Shown here in pieces: positions 48,394-56,775 of a stretch of DNA of 64,000 bases (its first letter is position 1; each line of letters begins with the position of its first letter). This DNA comes from Hydrogenovibrio thermophilus (GTDB lineage Bacteria > Pseudomonadota > Gammaproteobacteria > Thiomicrospirales > Thiomicrospiraceae): positions 1,488,001 through 1,552,000 of the forward strand of contig NZ_CP035033.1 in NCBI RefSeq assembly GCF_004028275.1, written 5' to 3'. A program made the translations under genes and the position numbers. The notes under the pieces were generated by a model, which saw only the letters and a program-made list of their open reading frames with translations, was not told where the DNA came from and searched no databases.

Positions 48394-48960
48394 TTATGGT
48401 TGAATGAATTTTTCCGGCGTGTCGAACAAAGCTTTGCGATCCGAATCGGACAATTGCCGGATGATGACCACTTGATAGCCAAGCGCCTTGTAATCATTGA
48501 GTTGTGCCATGCCGGATTCGGAATAGCTGACGAAATCCGGGAAATCTTCCCGTGAAAGTCCTTTCAAACCGCCGACAGCACCACAGACATGGATGGAAAC
48601 GCCATCGGATTGGGAGAGTTGGCTGAAGGTATCATGCAAAGCCGCATTGTCGGATTGCGCTTGTTTTTGTAAGGCAAATTCTTCCGCGCCGTGGCTCACC
48701 ACCGCAATATCGACATCCGGGAACCGCTCACGAATCAAATGGATTTGCTTACGAACATAAGGGGCCAAGGTGTTCAAGGCATTGGCATCCAAGGTTTCAA
48801 TATCAAACACCACACCGTCGGGAGCGGCCGCTTCAGATAGGATAACGTCAACCTGCGGATGTACATCGGGCAGCGTCTCGGCTTTTGCCGACATTGAACA
48901 CAGAGCAAAAATCAGGAGCAAAAATCGATTTCGGAGCCGGGTGACGGTTGGATTCAGCAT
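48394..48960 (-). CDS. Exported DsrE-family-like protein
   Basis: A 188-residue protein with a signal peptide (NRFLLLIFALCSMSAKA, cut before ETLPD). The mature part has the DsrE/DsrF alpha-beta layout: VVFDIETLDAN, VDIAVVSHGAEEF, then GVSIHVCGAVGGLKGL with one conserved Cys, and YVIIRQL-like end. Cytoplasmic DsrE proteins handle sulfur in sulfur oxidisers; this exported form is an unassigned periplasmic relative. AGGTAGG precedes the ATG. Confidence 0.72.
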   Translation of the reverse strand: MLNPTVTRLRNRFLLLIFALCSMSAKAETLPDVHPQVDVILSEAAAPDGVVFDIETLDANALNTLAPYVRKQIHLIRERFPDVDIAVVSHGAEEFALQKQAQSDNAALHDTFSQLSQSDGVSIHVCGAVGGLKGLSREDFPDFVSYSESGMAQLNDYKALGYQVVIIRQLSDSDRKALFDTPEKFIQP

Positions 48961-49143
48961 TGAATAACCTACCTTTAGAGTCAAGTTTTACTCGCATTCT
49001 ACTCCGGTACCCAATCAAACACCAGCCTTATTAAACTCTACTAATATAGAAGCTTTTTTATCTGTTATTTCATAAGCTTATAACGACCAGGCCTGACTGT
49101 TTTTTAGGCAATAGAGACATGCGTAGAAACCGCACATCAAAGA

Positions 49144-49401
49144 CTAGATTTTGTCGGCCAATACCAACTCTTCGAACTTTTTCAGTAAGGTATCCTGATC
49201 TTCCACTCGCTCGGGATCGGTAATGATGCAATCCACCGGGCAGACGCTGACGCAGGTCGGGGTATCGTAATACCCGACACACTCCGTACACAAGTCAGGA
49301 TTGATTTCGTAGATTTTTTCGCCGTAATAAATCGCTTGGTTCGGACACTCCGGCTCGCACATATCGCAATTGGTGCACCCTTCCAGTATTTTCAAGGCCA
49401 T
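49144..49401 (-). CDS. 2[4Fe-4S] ferredoxin, YfhL/Allochromatium type
   Basis: An 85-residue electron carrier. The first cluster motif is CTNCDMCEPECP; the second, CTECVGYYDTPTCVSVCPVD, has the eight-residue spacing typical of the Allochromatium vinosum ferredoxin. The C-terminal extension is present. It sits 33 bases after trhP, which suggests that it serves that enzyme, though it may serve others. Confidence 0.93.
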   Translation of the reverse strand: MALKILEGCTNCDMCEPECPNQAIYYGEKIYEINPDLCTECVGYYDTPTCVSVCPVDCIITDPERVEDQDTLLKKFEELVLADKI

Positions 49402-49434
49402 AATCGTTCCTTCAATACCCTGACCAGCACGCCT

Positions 49435-50925
49435 TTAAACCGAAGCGTCGGCCGCATCTTTTGCCGCCTTCGCTTCACGTGCCGCCGCATCCCGCTTCAA
49501 GTCGCCGCCCCAGGCTTCGTTCCGCATAATCAAACCGAAGCGCAAGGTTTCCACGTCCAGATTTTTAAACGGATTCGGAATGCGTACGCGCCAGCCGGAG
49601 CCCAACGCACATTCAACCGGTTTATCGTGATGGTCCTGCATGTCCGCCAGGTTCAATGTCACGTTGCCGGCCGGCGTCATGATTTCCAGCGAATCGCCCA
49701 GACAGAATTTGTTCTTCACGTCAATTTCCAGCAAGCTCTTACCGTCACGCTCAACGACATCGACCACTTCCCCGACAAAACGCTGACGGTCGGATTTGGA
49801 CACCCCGTATTCGTAGTTTTGATATTCGGAGTGCACATGACGGCGTAAGAAACCTTCGGTATACCCACGGCTTGCCAGGCTTTCCAGGTCGCTCAACAAA
49901 TTTTGGTCAAAGGGTTTACCGGCCGCCGCATCGTCGATGGCTTTACGATAAACCTGCGCGGTGCGCGCCACATAATAATGCGACTTAGTACGCCCTTCAA
50001 TTTTCAAGGAATCCACGCCCATATCGACCAACTCCGGAATCAATTCCACCGCACGCAGGTCCTTGGAATTCATGATATAAGTGCCGTGTTCGTCCTCGTA
50101 CGCCGGCATGTATTCGCCCGGGCGCCCTTCCTCTTCCAACAACATCATTTGGTCAGTCGGCTTCCCGGCCCCAATGGTCACATCCGGCATCTTTATCTCC
50201 GCTCCGGTCAGATCGGTGATATTCGCCACCTGTTCAACGGGAACCCCCACCACATCGCCTGTTTCATCTTCCTGACCTTCGTAGGTATTGTAGTTCCAAC
50301 GGCAGGCGTTGGTGCAAGTGCCCTGGTTGGCATCACGCTTGTTGATATAACCGGACAGCAAACAACGCCCGGAATAAGCGATGCACAAAGCGCCATGCAC
50401 GAACACTTCCAACTCCATGCCCGGCACCGCTTCGCCGATTTCACGGATTTCCTGAATCGACAATTCACGCGACAAGACCACTCGGCTGATGCCTTGGTCG
50501 TGCCAAAACTTCACCGTGGCCCAGTTAACCGCATTGGACTGCACCGACAAATGGATTTCCTGTTCCGGATATTCCGCCCGCACCATCGCAATCAAACCTG
50601 GATCGGACATAATCAAGGCGTCCGGCTTCATGGCGATGATCGGAGCGATGTCGCGCATATAGGTTTTGATTTTGGCGTTATGCGCCGCGATATTACTGAC
50701 CACATAGAATTTTTTACCCAATTCGTGTGCGCGTTTGATGCCCTTATCCAGGGTCTCTTCGTCGAATTCGTTATTGCGCACGCGCAGGCTGTAACGCGGC
50801 TGACCGGCGTAAACCGCGTCCGCGCCATAAGCAAAGGCGTATTCCATGTTTTTAAAGGTCCCGGCGGGCGAGAGTAATTCCGGTTTAAAGTTGTCTGCTT
50901 TCAAGGCAAATCCTTTATCGTTCAT
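49435..50925 (-). CDS. trhP: tRNA uridine-34 hydroxylation protein TrhP (U32 peptidase family)
   Basis: A 496-residue protein matching E. coli YegQ/TrhP, which uses prephenate to hydroxylate wobble uridine in tRNA. Signatures: KPELLSPAGTFKNMEYAFAY, ADAVYAGQPRYSLRVRNNEF and the U32 motif EVFVHGALCIAYSGRCLLSG. Four cysteines (CIAYSGRCLLS, CTNACRWN) could hold an Fe-S cluster. It is longer than E. coli YegQ (453) because of both ends. The YfhL-type ferredoxin gene follows. Confidence 0.9.
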   Translation of the reverse strand: MNDKGFALKADNFKPELLSPAGTFKNMEYAFAYGADAVYAGQPRYSLRVRNNEFDEETLDKGIKRAHELGKKFYVVSNIAAHNAKIKTYMRDIAPIIAMKPDALIMSDPGLIAMVRAEYPEQEIHLSVQSNAVNWATVKFWHDQGISRVVLSRELSIQEIREIGEAVPGMELEVFVHGALCIAYSGRCLLSGYINKRDANQGTCTNACRWNYNTYEGQEDETGDVVGVPVEQVANITDLTGAEIKMPDVTIGAGKPTDQMMLLEEEGRPGEYMPAYEDEHGTYIMNSKDLRAVELIPELVDMGVDSLKIEGRTKSHYYVARTAQVYRKAIDDAAAGKPFDQNLLSDLESLASRGYTEGFLRRHVHSEYQNYEYGVSKSDRQRFVGEVVDVVERDGKSLLEIDVKNKFCLGDSLEIMTPAGNVTLNLADMQDHHDKPVECALGSGWRVRIPNPFKNLDVETLRFGLIMRNEAWGGDLKRDAAAREAKAAKDAADASV

Positions 50926-50953
50926 TTCCGAGTTGTGAACCGGGTATTTTACT

Positions 50954-51460
50954 CTATTTCACTCCGGTTTGTTCAAGTGTTTGATGCCATAAAACCCTTT
51001 TGTTTTCAAAGGATAATTGCGCATTGGCCGGACTGGTGGAGGGAAGCGAATGAAACACCAGATCGTCCGGTAAGGTTTGCGTTTTCATCACCTGCTTTTC
51101 AAACAGATTCTGGGCGGCTTTGCCGTTAAACAACACCGTTTTCAAATCGGGAAAGCGCTTAAAAAGCGATTCGAAATCATTGGCTTCCGGTTGCTTGATG
51201 GCCGAATCCAAACTGCCGGACCGCTCGCAAAACGCCAACACATCCCAAAGCAAAATCGCGTGCTGTCGACACAAAGCGATTTTCTGCTCAACCGTTTCAA
51301 TCGGTTGCTGAAAGGCTTTCGCCAGAATCGGCCAGAAGGTATTGCGCGGATGGGCGTAATAAAACGCTTCTTCCAAGGACGCCACACTGGGCATGGTGCC
51401 GAGAATCATGATTGTCGGGTTTTCAGGCAGAATGGGCGCAAAGCCGGAACAACTGGACAT
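50954..51460 (-). CDS. DNA-deoxyinosine glycosylase (uracil-DNA glycosylase superfamily)
   Basis: A 168-residue base-excision enzyme. The pattern MILGTMPSVASLEEAFYYAHPRNTFW is that of the family 6 hypoxanthine-DNA glycosylases, with the Asn of RNTFW in the active site; a later FHSLPSTSPAN block supplies the minor-groove motif. It would remove deaminated adenine. It is 28 bases upstream of nothing shared: a palindromic terminator lies on its 5' side, trhP on the same strand beyond. Confidence 0.85.
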   Translation of the reverse strand: MSSCSGFAPILPENPTIMILGTMPSVASLEEAFYYAHPRNTFWPILAKAFQQPIETVEQKIALCRQHAILLWDVLAFCERSGSLDSAIKQPEANDFESLFKRFPDLKTVLFNGKAAQNLFEKQVMKTQTLPDDLVFHSLPSTSPANAQLSFENKRVLWHQTLEQTGVK

Positions 51461-51526
51461 AAATGCGAGTAACCGTTTACAAAGGTAGGGACGTTTATAT
51501 TAAACGTATGAGCGTATGAATACCAA

Positions 51527-51550
51527 AAAACCGCCAGGCCTGGCGGTTTT
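51527..51550. terminator. Palindromic bidirectional terminator with CCAGGCCTGG core (copy 17)
   Basis: Perfect 24-base palindrome: four A, CCGCCAGG, CCTGGCGG, four T, with the 10-base core at 51534-51543. It sits between the glycosylase gene and an exported protein gene, both on the minus strand, so it can terminate the latter's transcript. Confidence 0.85.
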
Positions 51551-51576
51551 GTCATGTGTTAACGCCGCATCAAACT

Positions 51577-52056
51577 TCATTGAATCGACTTTAAGAAGGC
51601 TTGCAAATCGGCTTGATTTGAAAAGTATTCCACGTCTTTAATCACCAGATTATACAGCTTATAAACCGAAACCGTTTCCGGCTGTTGCGGCCAGGTCGCC
51701 GTCATTTGCTCGTCATAAGACAGCGCAATCGGAAAAGCATAATCTTTCATTTTTGGGATCGCAAACAAACTGGTAATCAGGCTCGGCATTTGCGACACAT
51801 CCGCGACATATAACCACTGATGCGCTTTCGGGTCAGTGATTTTCAAATTATCGAAACTCTCTTTCACCCATTGACCGCCGTCTTTGTGGTGCGAAAAAAT
51901 CACCCATTCAGTCCCCGCCGTCAAACGAATCGGCTTATCCCATTGGTCTTTGAATTCATGTGCGGGCAATGCCTGCAATTTGGCCGGGGCCTGTGCATAC
52001 GCGGCGAACTGAACACCAACCAACAACATCATGGTCATCATGATTTTCTTTAACAT
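51577..52056 (-). CDS. Small exported protein, thioredoxin-fold-like
   Basis: A 159-residue protein with signal peptide (MMTMMLLVGVQFAAYAQA). The mature part reads like a reduced thioredoxin fold (TEWVIFSHHKDGGQWVKESF; then a C-terminal VYKLYNLVIKDVEYF), but it has no CxxC. It resembles YtfJ-type periplasmic proteins only loosely. Function unknown. It lies downstream of the repeat element at 52.1 kb. Confidence 0.6.
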   Translation of the reverse strand: MLKKIMMTMMLLVGVQFAAYAQAPAKLQALPAHEFKDQWDKPIRLTAGTEWVIFSHHKDGGQWVKESFDNLKITDPKAHQWLYVADVSQMPSLITSLFAIPKMKDYAFPIALSYDEQMTATWPQQPETVSVYKLYNLVIKDVEYFSNQADLQAFLKSIQ

Positions 52057-52085
52057 TTTTGAGCTCCAAAATCGTTGTTAAAACA

Positions 52086-52246
52086 GAGAGCTTGGCACGA
52101 GTAGGACGCGAAGAAAAAATGAGAGAAAATTTGGCTGATTAAGGCGGAAAACGCAGCTAATAGCCCGCTATTAGCCAGTTTTTCAACAAAAATCAGACGG
52201 ATTTTAGCCATTTTTACTCGTGCATCTATCTCATGCCGAGCTCTCA
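52086..52246. repeat. Inverted-repeat element, MITE-like
   Basis: About 160 bases. The outer ends GAGAGCTTGGCA and TGCCGAGCTCTC are near-perfect inverted copies, GCACGAGTA (52095-52103) pairs with TACTCGTGC (52215-52223), and inside GCTAATAGC/GCTATTAGC (52156-52164 / 52167-52175) forms another hairpin. There is no convincing gene within it. Such nested symmetry is usual for small non-autonomous mobile elements or structured RNAs. Confidence 0.55.
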
Positions 52247-52265
52247 ACAAACCTTCAGATACAAA

Positions 52266-52289
52266 AACTGCCTGTAAAAACAGGCAGTT
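52266..52289 (-). terminator. Terminator after the peroxiredoxin gene
   Basis: Nine-pair stem AACTGCCTG/CAGGCAGTT around TAAAAA, followed on the minus strand by TTTTTGTATC. Outer ATACAAAAA / TTTTTGTAT arms may add stability. Confidence 0.8.
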
Positions 52290-52326
52290 CTCGCTTTTTA
52301 TTCTACGTTTTTGTATCTAAATCCAA

Positions 52327-52980
52327 TTAGATGGATTTTTTACAGAAGTAGAAATCGACACACTCGTACTCACCAGAGGCCATGCGCTCTTTCGCTTCTT
52401 CCGTTGTGGAAGGCGGTGGAACGATGACTTTATCGCCTGGCTGCCAAGCTTCCGGCGTCGCACAAGCATTCGCGTCAGAGGTTTGCATGGCTTTCACGAT
52501 GCGCACGAATTCGTCCATAGAACGACCGTTGCTCATCGGATAATACATCATAGCACGCAAAACTCCTTCCGGATCGATGATGAAGGTAGCACGTACAGCA
52601 GACGTATCAGCCGCACCCGGGTGAATCATCCCGTAAGATGTCGCGACTTTCATATCCAGGTCAGCGATGATCGGGAATTCGATGTCCACACCGAATTTTT
52701 CTTTGATGTTCAACACCCAAGCGTTATGCGAATGGTGTGAGTCAATGGAAAGACCCAAAAGTTCGCAGTTCAATTCGTCAAACTGTGGCTTACGCGCTTG
52801 GAACGCCATAAACTCAGTGGTACAAACCGGCGTGAAATCCGCTGGGTGAGAGAAAAGGATCAACCACTTCCCTTTGTAATCTTCAAGCGTCTTACGGCCA
52901 GCCGTTGTCACCGCATCAAAAGCCGGAGCCGGTTCATTCAAACGAGGTAGAGAAATAACTTGTGCTTCTTGGTTTTCCAT
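52327..52980 (-). CDS. Peroxiredoxin (AhpC/TSA, long Prx6-like type)
   Basis: A 217-residue thiol peroxidase. The peroxidatic Cys is in HPADFTPVCTTEFMAF near residue 50. Further cysteines in the C-terminal part (NACATPE and ECVDFYFCKK) are candidates for resolving, as in archaeal-type 2-Cys members. It would remove hydrogen peroxide or organic peroxides. A 16-base palindrome lies just upstream of its start. Confidence 0.92.
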   Translation of the reverse strand: MENQEAQVISLPRLNEPAPAFDAVTTAGRKTLEDYKGKWLILFSHPADFTPVCTTEFMAFQARKPQFDELNCELLGLSIDSHHSHNAWVLNIKEKFGVDIEFPIIADLDMKVATSYGMIHPGAADTSAVRATFIIDPEGVLRAMMYYPMSNGRSMDEFVRIVKAMQTSDANACATPEAWQPGDKVIVPPPSTTEEAKERMASGEYECVDFYFCKKSI

Positions 52981-53004
52981 TTTGGAATCTCCTATAGTTG
53001 TTAT

Positions 53005-53020
53005 TTATACCTAGGTATAA
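53005..53020 (-). promoter_or_regulatory. Candidate operator of the peroxiredoxin gene
   Basis: A perfect 16-base palindrome TTATACCTAGGTATAA lies 24-40 bases upstream of the peroxiredoxin start codon, in the position of the core promoter. It may bind a dimeric regulator; the identity is unknown. Confidence 0.5.
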
Positions 53021-53170
53021 AATATATTTTTACATCCACAAGCATATTTAATGCTTGGAACAAACTATAGCAATGCGATCCCGTTCAATCCAATTAATTA
53101 TTCATTAAATTTTAATAGCAAAAAACTATTAACTTGTTTTTCTCATTAAAAATCAATAAACAGGACGCTT

Positions 53171-54547
53171 TTATCCCAACTCGACGTAAGAGGTTTCCTG
53201 AGGCGTAAACTCACCCACCGGGTTGCCCCACAAGTCATATTCATCCGCTGCAAAAATCTCCACCTCGACAAAATCACCGGGATTCAAGTGATGCCCTTCC
53301 GGAATAAACACCAGACCGTCGATTTCCGGCGCATCCGCTTGCGAACGTGCAATCGCACCCTCTTCGTCTACCTCGTCCACCAACACCTGCATAGTCCGGC
53401 CGATTTTGGCTTGCATCTTCTCGGCACTGATTTGTTGCTGCAACTGCATGAAACGATCGAATCGCTCCTGCTTGATGTCGTCCGACACCGGCTCGGCCAG
53501 GTCATTGGCCACGGCGCCTTCCACCGGCGAATACTGGAAACAGCCGACTCGATCCAGGCGAGCTTCAGTAATGAAGTCCAGTAGATTCTGGAACTGCTCC
53601 TCGGTTTCCCCTGGAAATCCGACAATAAAGGTCGAACGAATGGTCAGGTCCGGCACCTGTTCGCGCCATTTCTGAATACGCTCCAAGGTTTTATCGACAT
53701 TCCCAGGACGCTTCATGGCTTTCAGGATATCCGGATCGGCATGCTGCAACGGCATATCCAGATACGGTAAGATTTTGCCCTGAGCCATCAGCGGAATCAC
53801 CTCTTCGACATTCGGGTAGGGATAAACATAATGCAAACGCACCCAGAAGTCGTCCTGATTCCCCAACTCACCCAGTGCTTCGGCCAAACCAAGCATGGAG
53901 GTTTTGGTCGGGCGGCCGTCGGCGAAATCGGTTTTATATTTGACGTCCACGCCATAAGCGGCCGTGTCTTGCGACACTACCAACAATTCCTTGACGCCGG
54001 CTTCTTTCAAACGTTTGGCTTCCGCCACCACATCCGACGCGGGACGGCTGACCAAATCACCGCGCATTGACGGGATAATGCAAAAGGTACAACGGTGATT
54101 ACAGCCTTCGGAAATCTTCAGGTAAGCAAAATGTTTCGGCGTCAACTTGATGCCCTGCGGCGGCACCAAATCCACAAACGGATCGTGTACTGGTGGCGCA
54201 ATCACGTCATGCACCGCCGTCAAAACTTCTTCATAAGCTGCCGGGCCGGAAACCGCCAAAACTTTCGGGTGAATCTCCTTGATTTGGTTATCGTCTTTCC
54301 CACCCAAACAGCCGGTAACGATGACTTTACCGTTTTCCTCCAAGGCTTCCCCAATGGTATCCAACGATTCCTGCACCGCGCTGTCGATAAATCCGCAAGT
54401 GTTGACAATAACCGTATCCGCCTCTTCATAGGAATTGGTTAAATGATAGCCCTCGGCTTTGAGCTGGGTGAGAATCCGCTCCGAATCGACGGTAGCTTTC
54501 GGACACCCCAAACTCACGATTCCAACGGTCGGGTTCTGTTGCGACAT
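53171..54547 (-). CDS. rimO: Ribosomal protein S12 methylthiotransferase RimO
   Basis: A 458-residue radical-SAM enzyme that adds a methylthio group to an Asp of S12. An N-terminal UPF0004 domain ([19 protein letters not shown]), the radical-SAM motif [12 protein letters not shown] (C-x3-C-x2-C), and a C-terminal TRAM domain ([20 protein letters not shown]). The ATG follows AAGGAAATTATT; ten further codons upstream are not conserved. YcaO, its reported helper, is encoded at 1.0-2.8 kb. Confidence 0.95.
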   Translation of the reverse strand: MSQQNPTVGIVSLGCPKATVDSERILTQLKAEGYHLTNSYEEADTVIVNTCGFIDSAVQESLDTIGEALEENGKVIVTGCLGGKDDNQIKEIHPKVLAVSGPAAYEEVLTAVHDVIAPPVHDPFVDLVPPQGIKLTPKHFAYLKISEGCNHRCTFCIIPSMRGDLVSRPASDVVAEAKRLKEAGVKELLVVSQDTAAYGVDVKYKTDFADGRPTKTSMLGLAEALGELGNQDDFWVRLHYVYPYPNVEEVIPLMAQGKILPYLDMPLQHADPDILKAMKRPGNVDKTLERIQKWREQVPDLTIRSTFIVGFPGETEEQFQNLLDFITEARLDRVGCFQYSPVEGAVANDLAEPVSDDIKQERFDRFMQLQQQISAEKMQAKIGRTMQVLVDEVDEEGAIARSQADAPEIDGLVFIPEGHHLNPGDFVEVEIFAADEYDLWGNPVGEFTPQETSYVELG

Positions 54548-54684
54548 AATAATTTCCTTTGCGTTCCTGGCCCGCATGCCTTGCTTTAAACTGCGGGTAT
54601 TTTATTCGATTCCACCGTAAAGAAACACACAAAGAGGACATTCTTATTCAAAGAATTGAGAGAATAGAAACGTTTAAACGAGGG

Positions 54685-55749
54685 TTAAAGCAGGTCTTTT
54701 TCCAAAAACGATATTTTCAAATGACTTTGCATGGTCGTCAGCCAAATCTCGCCAGGCCTGGCTTCAAACAGATAACAATAAGACAGCCAGGCGCCATCGC
54801 ACTGCGCAAGCACTTTCGGTTTTGACCAGGTCAGGCCGTCATCGTCCGACCAAATCAAACACAATTCGGCTCGGTACCAGGAAGCCGCGACTTCGGAATA
54901 CAAGCCATTCACTCGCGGGGCCGAGCCATCTTTCGTATTAGTCAGGGGATTATAGGCCAACAACAGCCGACCACTTTGCAAACGGCACAACATACCCGGC
55001 GAACTGCTGGCTTCCATACCGGGCGACAGCTGCGTCCAGGTGCGGCCTTTATCCTCGGAATAGGCATTCCAAAACCAGTCGAGATTGGTGCGAATCAAGA
55101 ACCAAATTCGTCCGTCTTGCAACTCCGTTAAGGTGCCTTCGAAACAACCACCGTGATGACCTCGGCCGCCAATATCCAGCTTATTGCTCGCTTGCCAACT
55201 TTGCCCTTCATCGGTTGATTGAAAAGTCAGGCTGTAGTGACGTGCCGCATCATAATCAAGATTTTGCGCCGACATTAAAAGCTCACCGCTTTTCAGTTGA
55301 ATCAAGGTAGTGGTGACCGCCGCGTAACCGCCCTGAACCCAAACGGGCTCTTCCCACGAATAACCGCCGTCAAAGCTACGCATACTCCATAAGGAGACGC
55401 CTGTGTTTTTAGTGGGTTTGTTGGCTTTACGATGCCAATTAAAATGACGTTTGGCTACATTTAAAAAACCGAGCACCAACACGCCGGATTCGGTCACGCA
55501 CAAGCTGTGCGAGTCGTGCGCTTCAAAGCCATCCACGGAAAACAACGAAACCGACTGCCAGCTTCGCCCTTCGTCGCTGGAAATCAAGGCCTGCTTTCCT
55601 TGAACACAAACAATTTCGCCTTGTTCATTACGAACGAATGGACCCGTTTGCTCAATCTCCAGCGGTTGCACACAATCATTCAAATAAACGTCCGCTTCGG
55701 TTTTCGGGGCCAGTTTGAAGTCTAGCTGAATGTCTGGATAAGCTTTCAT
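54685..55749 (-). CDS. Asp-box (BNR repeat, sialidase-like) protein
   Basis: A 354-residue beta-propeller protein. Five Asp-boxes (SxDxGxxW) are visible: SSDEGRSW, SFDGGYSW, STDEGQSW, SEDKGRTW and SDDDGLTW, as in bacterial sialidases and related glycosidases. It has no signal peptide, unlike secreted sialidases. Substrate cannot be assigned, and no sialic acid genes are nearby. It ends in a stretch (EARPGEIWLTT) that contains a CCAGGCCTGG copy. Confidence 0.8.
   Translation of the reverse strand: MKAYPDIQLDFKLAPKTEADVYLNDCVQPLEIEQTGPFVRNEQGEIVCVQGKQALISSDEGRSWQSVSLFSVDGFEAHDSHSLCVTESGVLVLGFLNVAKRHFNWHRKANKPTKNTGVSLWSMRSFDGGYSWEEPVWVQGGYAAVTTTLIQLKSGELLMSAQNLDYDAARHYSLTFQSTDEGQSWQASNKLDIGGRGHHGGCFEGTLTELQDGRIWFLIRTNLDWFWNAYSEDKGRTWTQLSPGMEASSSPGMLCRLQSGRLLLAYNPLTNTKDGSAPRVNGLYSEVAASWYRAELCLIWSDDDGLTWSKPKVLAQCDGAWLSYCYLFEARPGEIWLTTMQSHLKISFLEKDLL
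54752..54761. repeat. CCAGGCCTGG palindrome, copy 18 (in Asp-box gene)
   Basis: Exact copy, the only one read in frame as Arg-Pro-Gly; symmetry extends to 12 bases. Confidence 0.95.
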
Positions 55750-55770
55750 CGCATCAATCCGATTCGGTGA

Positions 55771-56193
55771 TTAAAACGGTTTGACCACAACAAGAATCAA
55801 AATCACGATGGTCAGTACCAGCGGGATTTCATTCGCCCAACGGTAATAAACCCCGCTATGGTCCAAATGGCCTTGTTGCATTTCATCGGTACGCTTTTTC
55901 GTCCAGTAGTGATACGCCAGCATCAAAACCACAAAGACGATTTTGGCGTGTAGCCATCCCATGCCCTGCGCCAGCGGCCAATACGCCAACCACAACCAGA
56001 TGCCCGTCCCGATTGCCAACACCATCATAATGGTCATAAAACGATAGAGTTTTTTCGCCATGATGGCCAAACGATCCACCTGCTGCCCGGCCGCCTGACC
56101 TTCGACAAAATGCACGAAAATACGGGGTAAATAAAAGATTCCCGCCATCCAGGACATCACAAACAGAATATGAAAAGTTTTTAACCACAACAC
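55771..56193 (-). CDS. hemJ: Protoporphyrinogen oxidase HemJ
   Basis: A 140-residue inner membrane haem enzyme that oxidises protoporphyrinogen IX. Four transmembrane segments, KTFHILFVMSWMAGIFYLPRIFVH at the start (conserved His and the FYLPR motif) and YYRWANEIPLVLT near the end. The start is GTG at 56191-56193 after GGAG; a TTG five codons upstream overlaps that site. Length agrees with the family (about 142). Confidence 0.88.
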   Translation of the reverse strand: MLWLKTFHILFVMSWMAGIFYLPRIFVHFVEGQAAGQQVDRLAIMAKKLYRFMTIMMVLAIGTGIWLWLAYWPLAQGMGWLHAKIVFVVLMLAYHYWTKKRTDEMQQGHLDHSGVYYRWANEIPLVLTIVILILVVVKPF

Positions 56194-56216
56194 GTCTATT
56201 TTCTCCAATACGGCTT

Positions 56217-56243
56217 TTAGAATCTGTATGATACAGGTTCTAA
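56217..56243. promoter_or_regulatory. Candidate operator between hemJ and the FKBP gene
   Basis: TTAGAATCTGTAT and ATACAGGTTCTAA form a dyad of 13-base arms with one mismatch around a central G. It is 32 bases before the FKBP start and 24 before hemJ, in the shared divergent promoter region. TATGAT inside could be a -10 element. Confidence 0.5.
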
Positions 56244-56274
56244 TGATTCAAAACACGAACAAACAGGATTTAAG

Positions 56275-56757
56275 ATGAAAATTGAACAAAATAAAGTTGG
56301 CATGATCAACTACTCTTTGACGGATTCCGAAGGCAACTTAATCGATTCTTCAAACGGTCAGGCGCTGGCTTATTTACACGGTCATTCCAATCTTATTCCT
56401 GGTTTGGAAAAAGAGCTTGAAGGCAAAGGCACCGGCGATAAATTCAATGCGAATATCCCGGCCAGCGAAGCCTATGGTGAAGTGGAACCGAACCTAATTC
56501 AGGAAGGCGTTCCGAAAAGCATGTTCCAAGGTGTCGATAACCTGGAAGTTGGCATGCGTTTCGAAGCCCAATCGGAACAAGGCGTTCACTCGGTTGAAAT
56601 CACCGACATTCAAGACGAAACGGTCACCGTGGACGGTAACCACCCGTTGGCGGGCAAAGATTTGAACTTCGACATCGAAGTCATGGGCGTGCGTGATGCC
56701 ACCGAAGAAGAGCTAGAGCACGGCCACGCACACGGAGACGGCGGTCACCAGCACTAA
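56275..56757 (+). CDS. slyD: FKBP-type peptidyl-prolyl isomerase, SlyD-like
   Basis: A 160-residue cytoplasmic isomerase. FKBP fold residues 1-70 and 125-150, with an inserted-flap domain between (VEPNLIQEGVPKSMF), and signature YLHGHSNLIPGLEKELEGK. The C-terminus is His-rich (HGHAHGDGGHQH), as in SlyD, and could bind nickel. Divergent from hemJ. Confidence 0.92.
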   Translation: MKIEQNKVGMINYSLTDSEGNLIDSSNGQALAYLHGHSNLIPGLEKELEGKGTGDKFNANIPASEAYGEVEPNLIQEGVPKSMFQGVDNLEVGMRFEAQSEQGVHSVEITDIQDETVTVDGNHPLAGKDLNFDIEVMGVRDATEEELEHGHAHGDGGHQH

Positions 56758-56775
56758 GCGATAAACGACTTCAAT

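Noticed and set aside
49903-50877. 324-codon open frame on the plus strand.
   Set aside because: Antisense to trhP with no recognisable domain or ribosome-binding site.
52050-52250. 66-codon open frame across the inverted-repeat element.
   Set aside because: Lies wholly in a symmetric repeat, starts without a convincing ribosome-binding site and has no recognisable domain.
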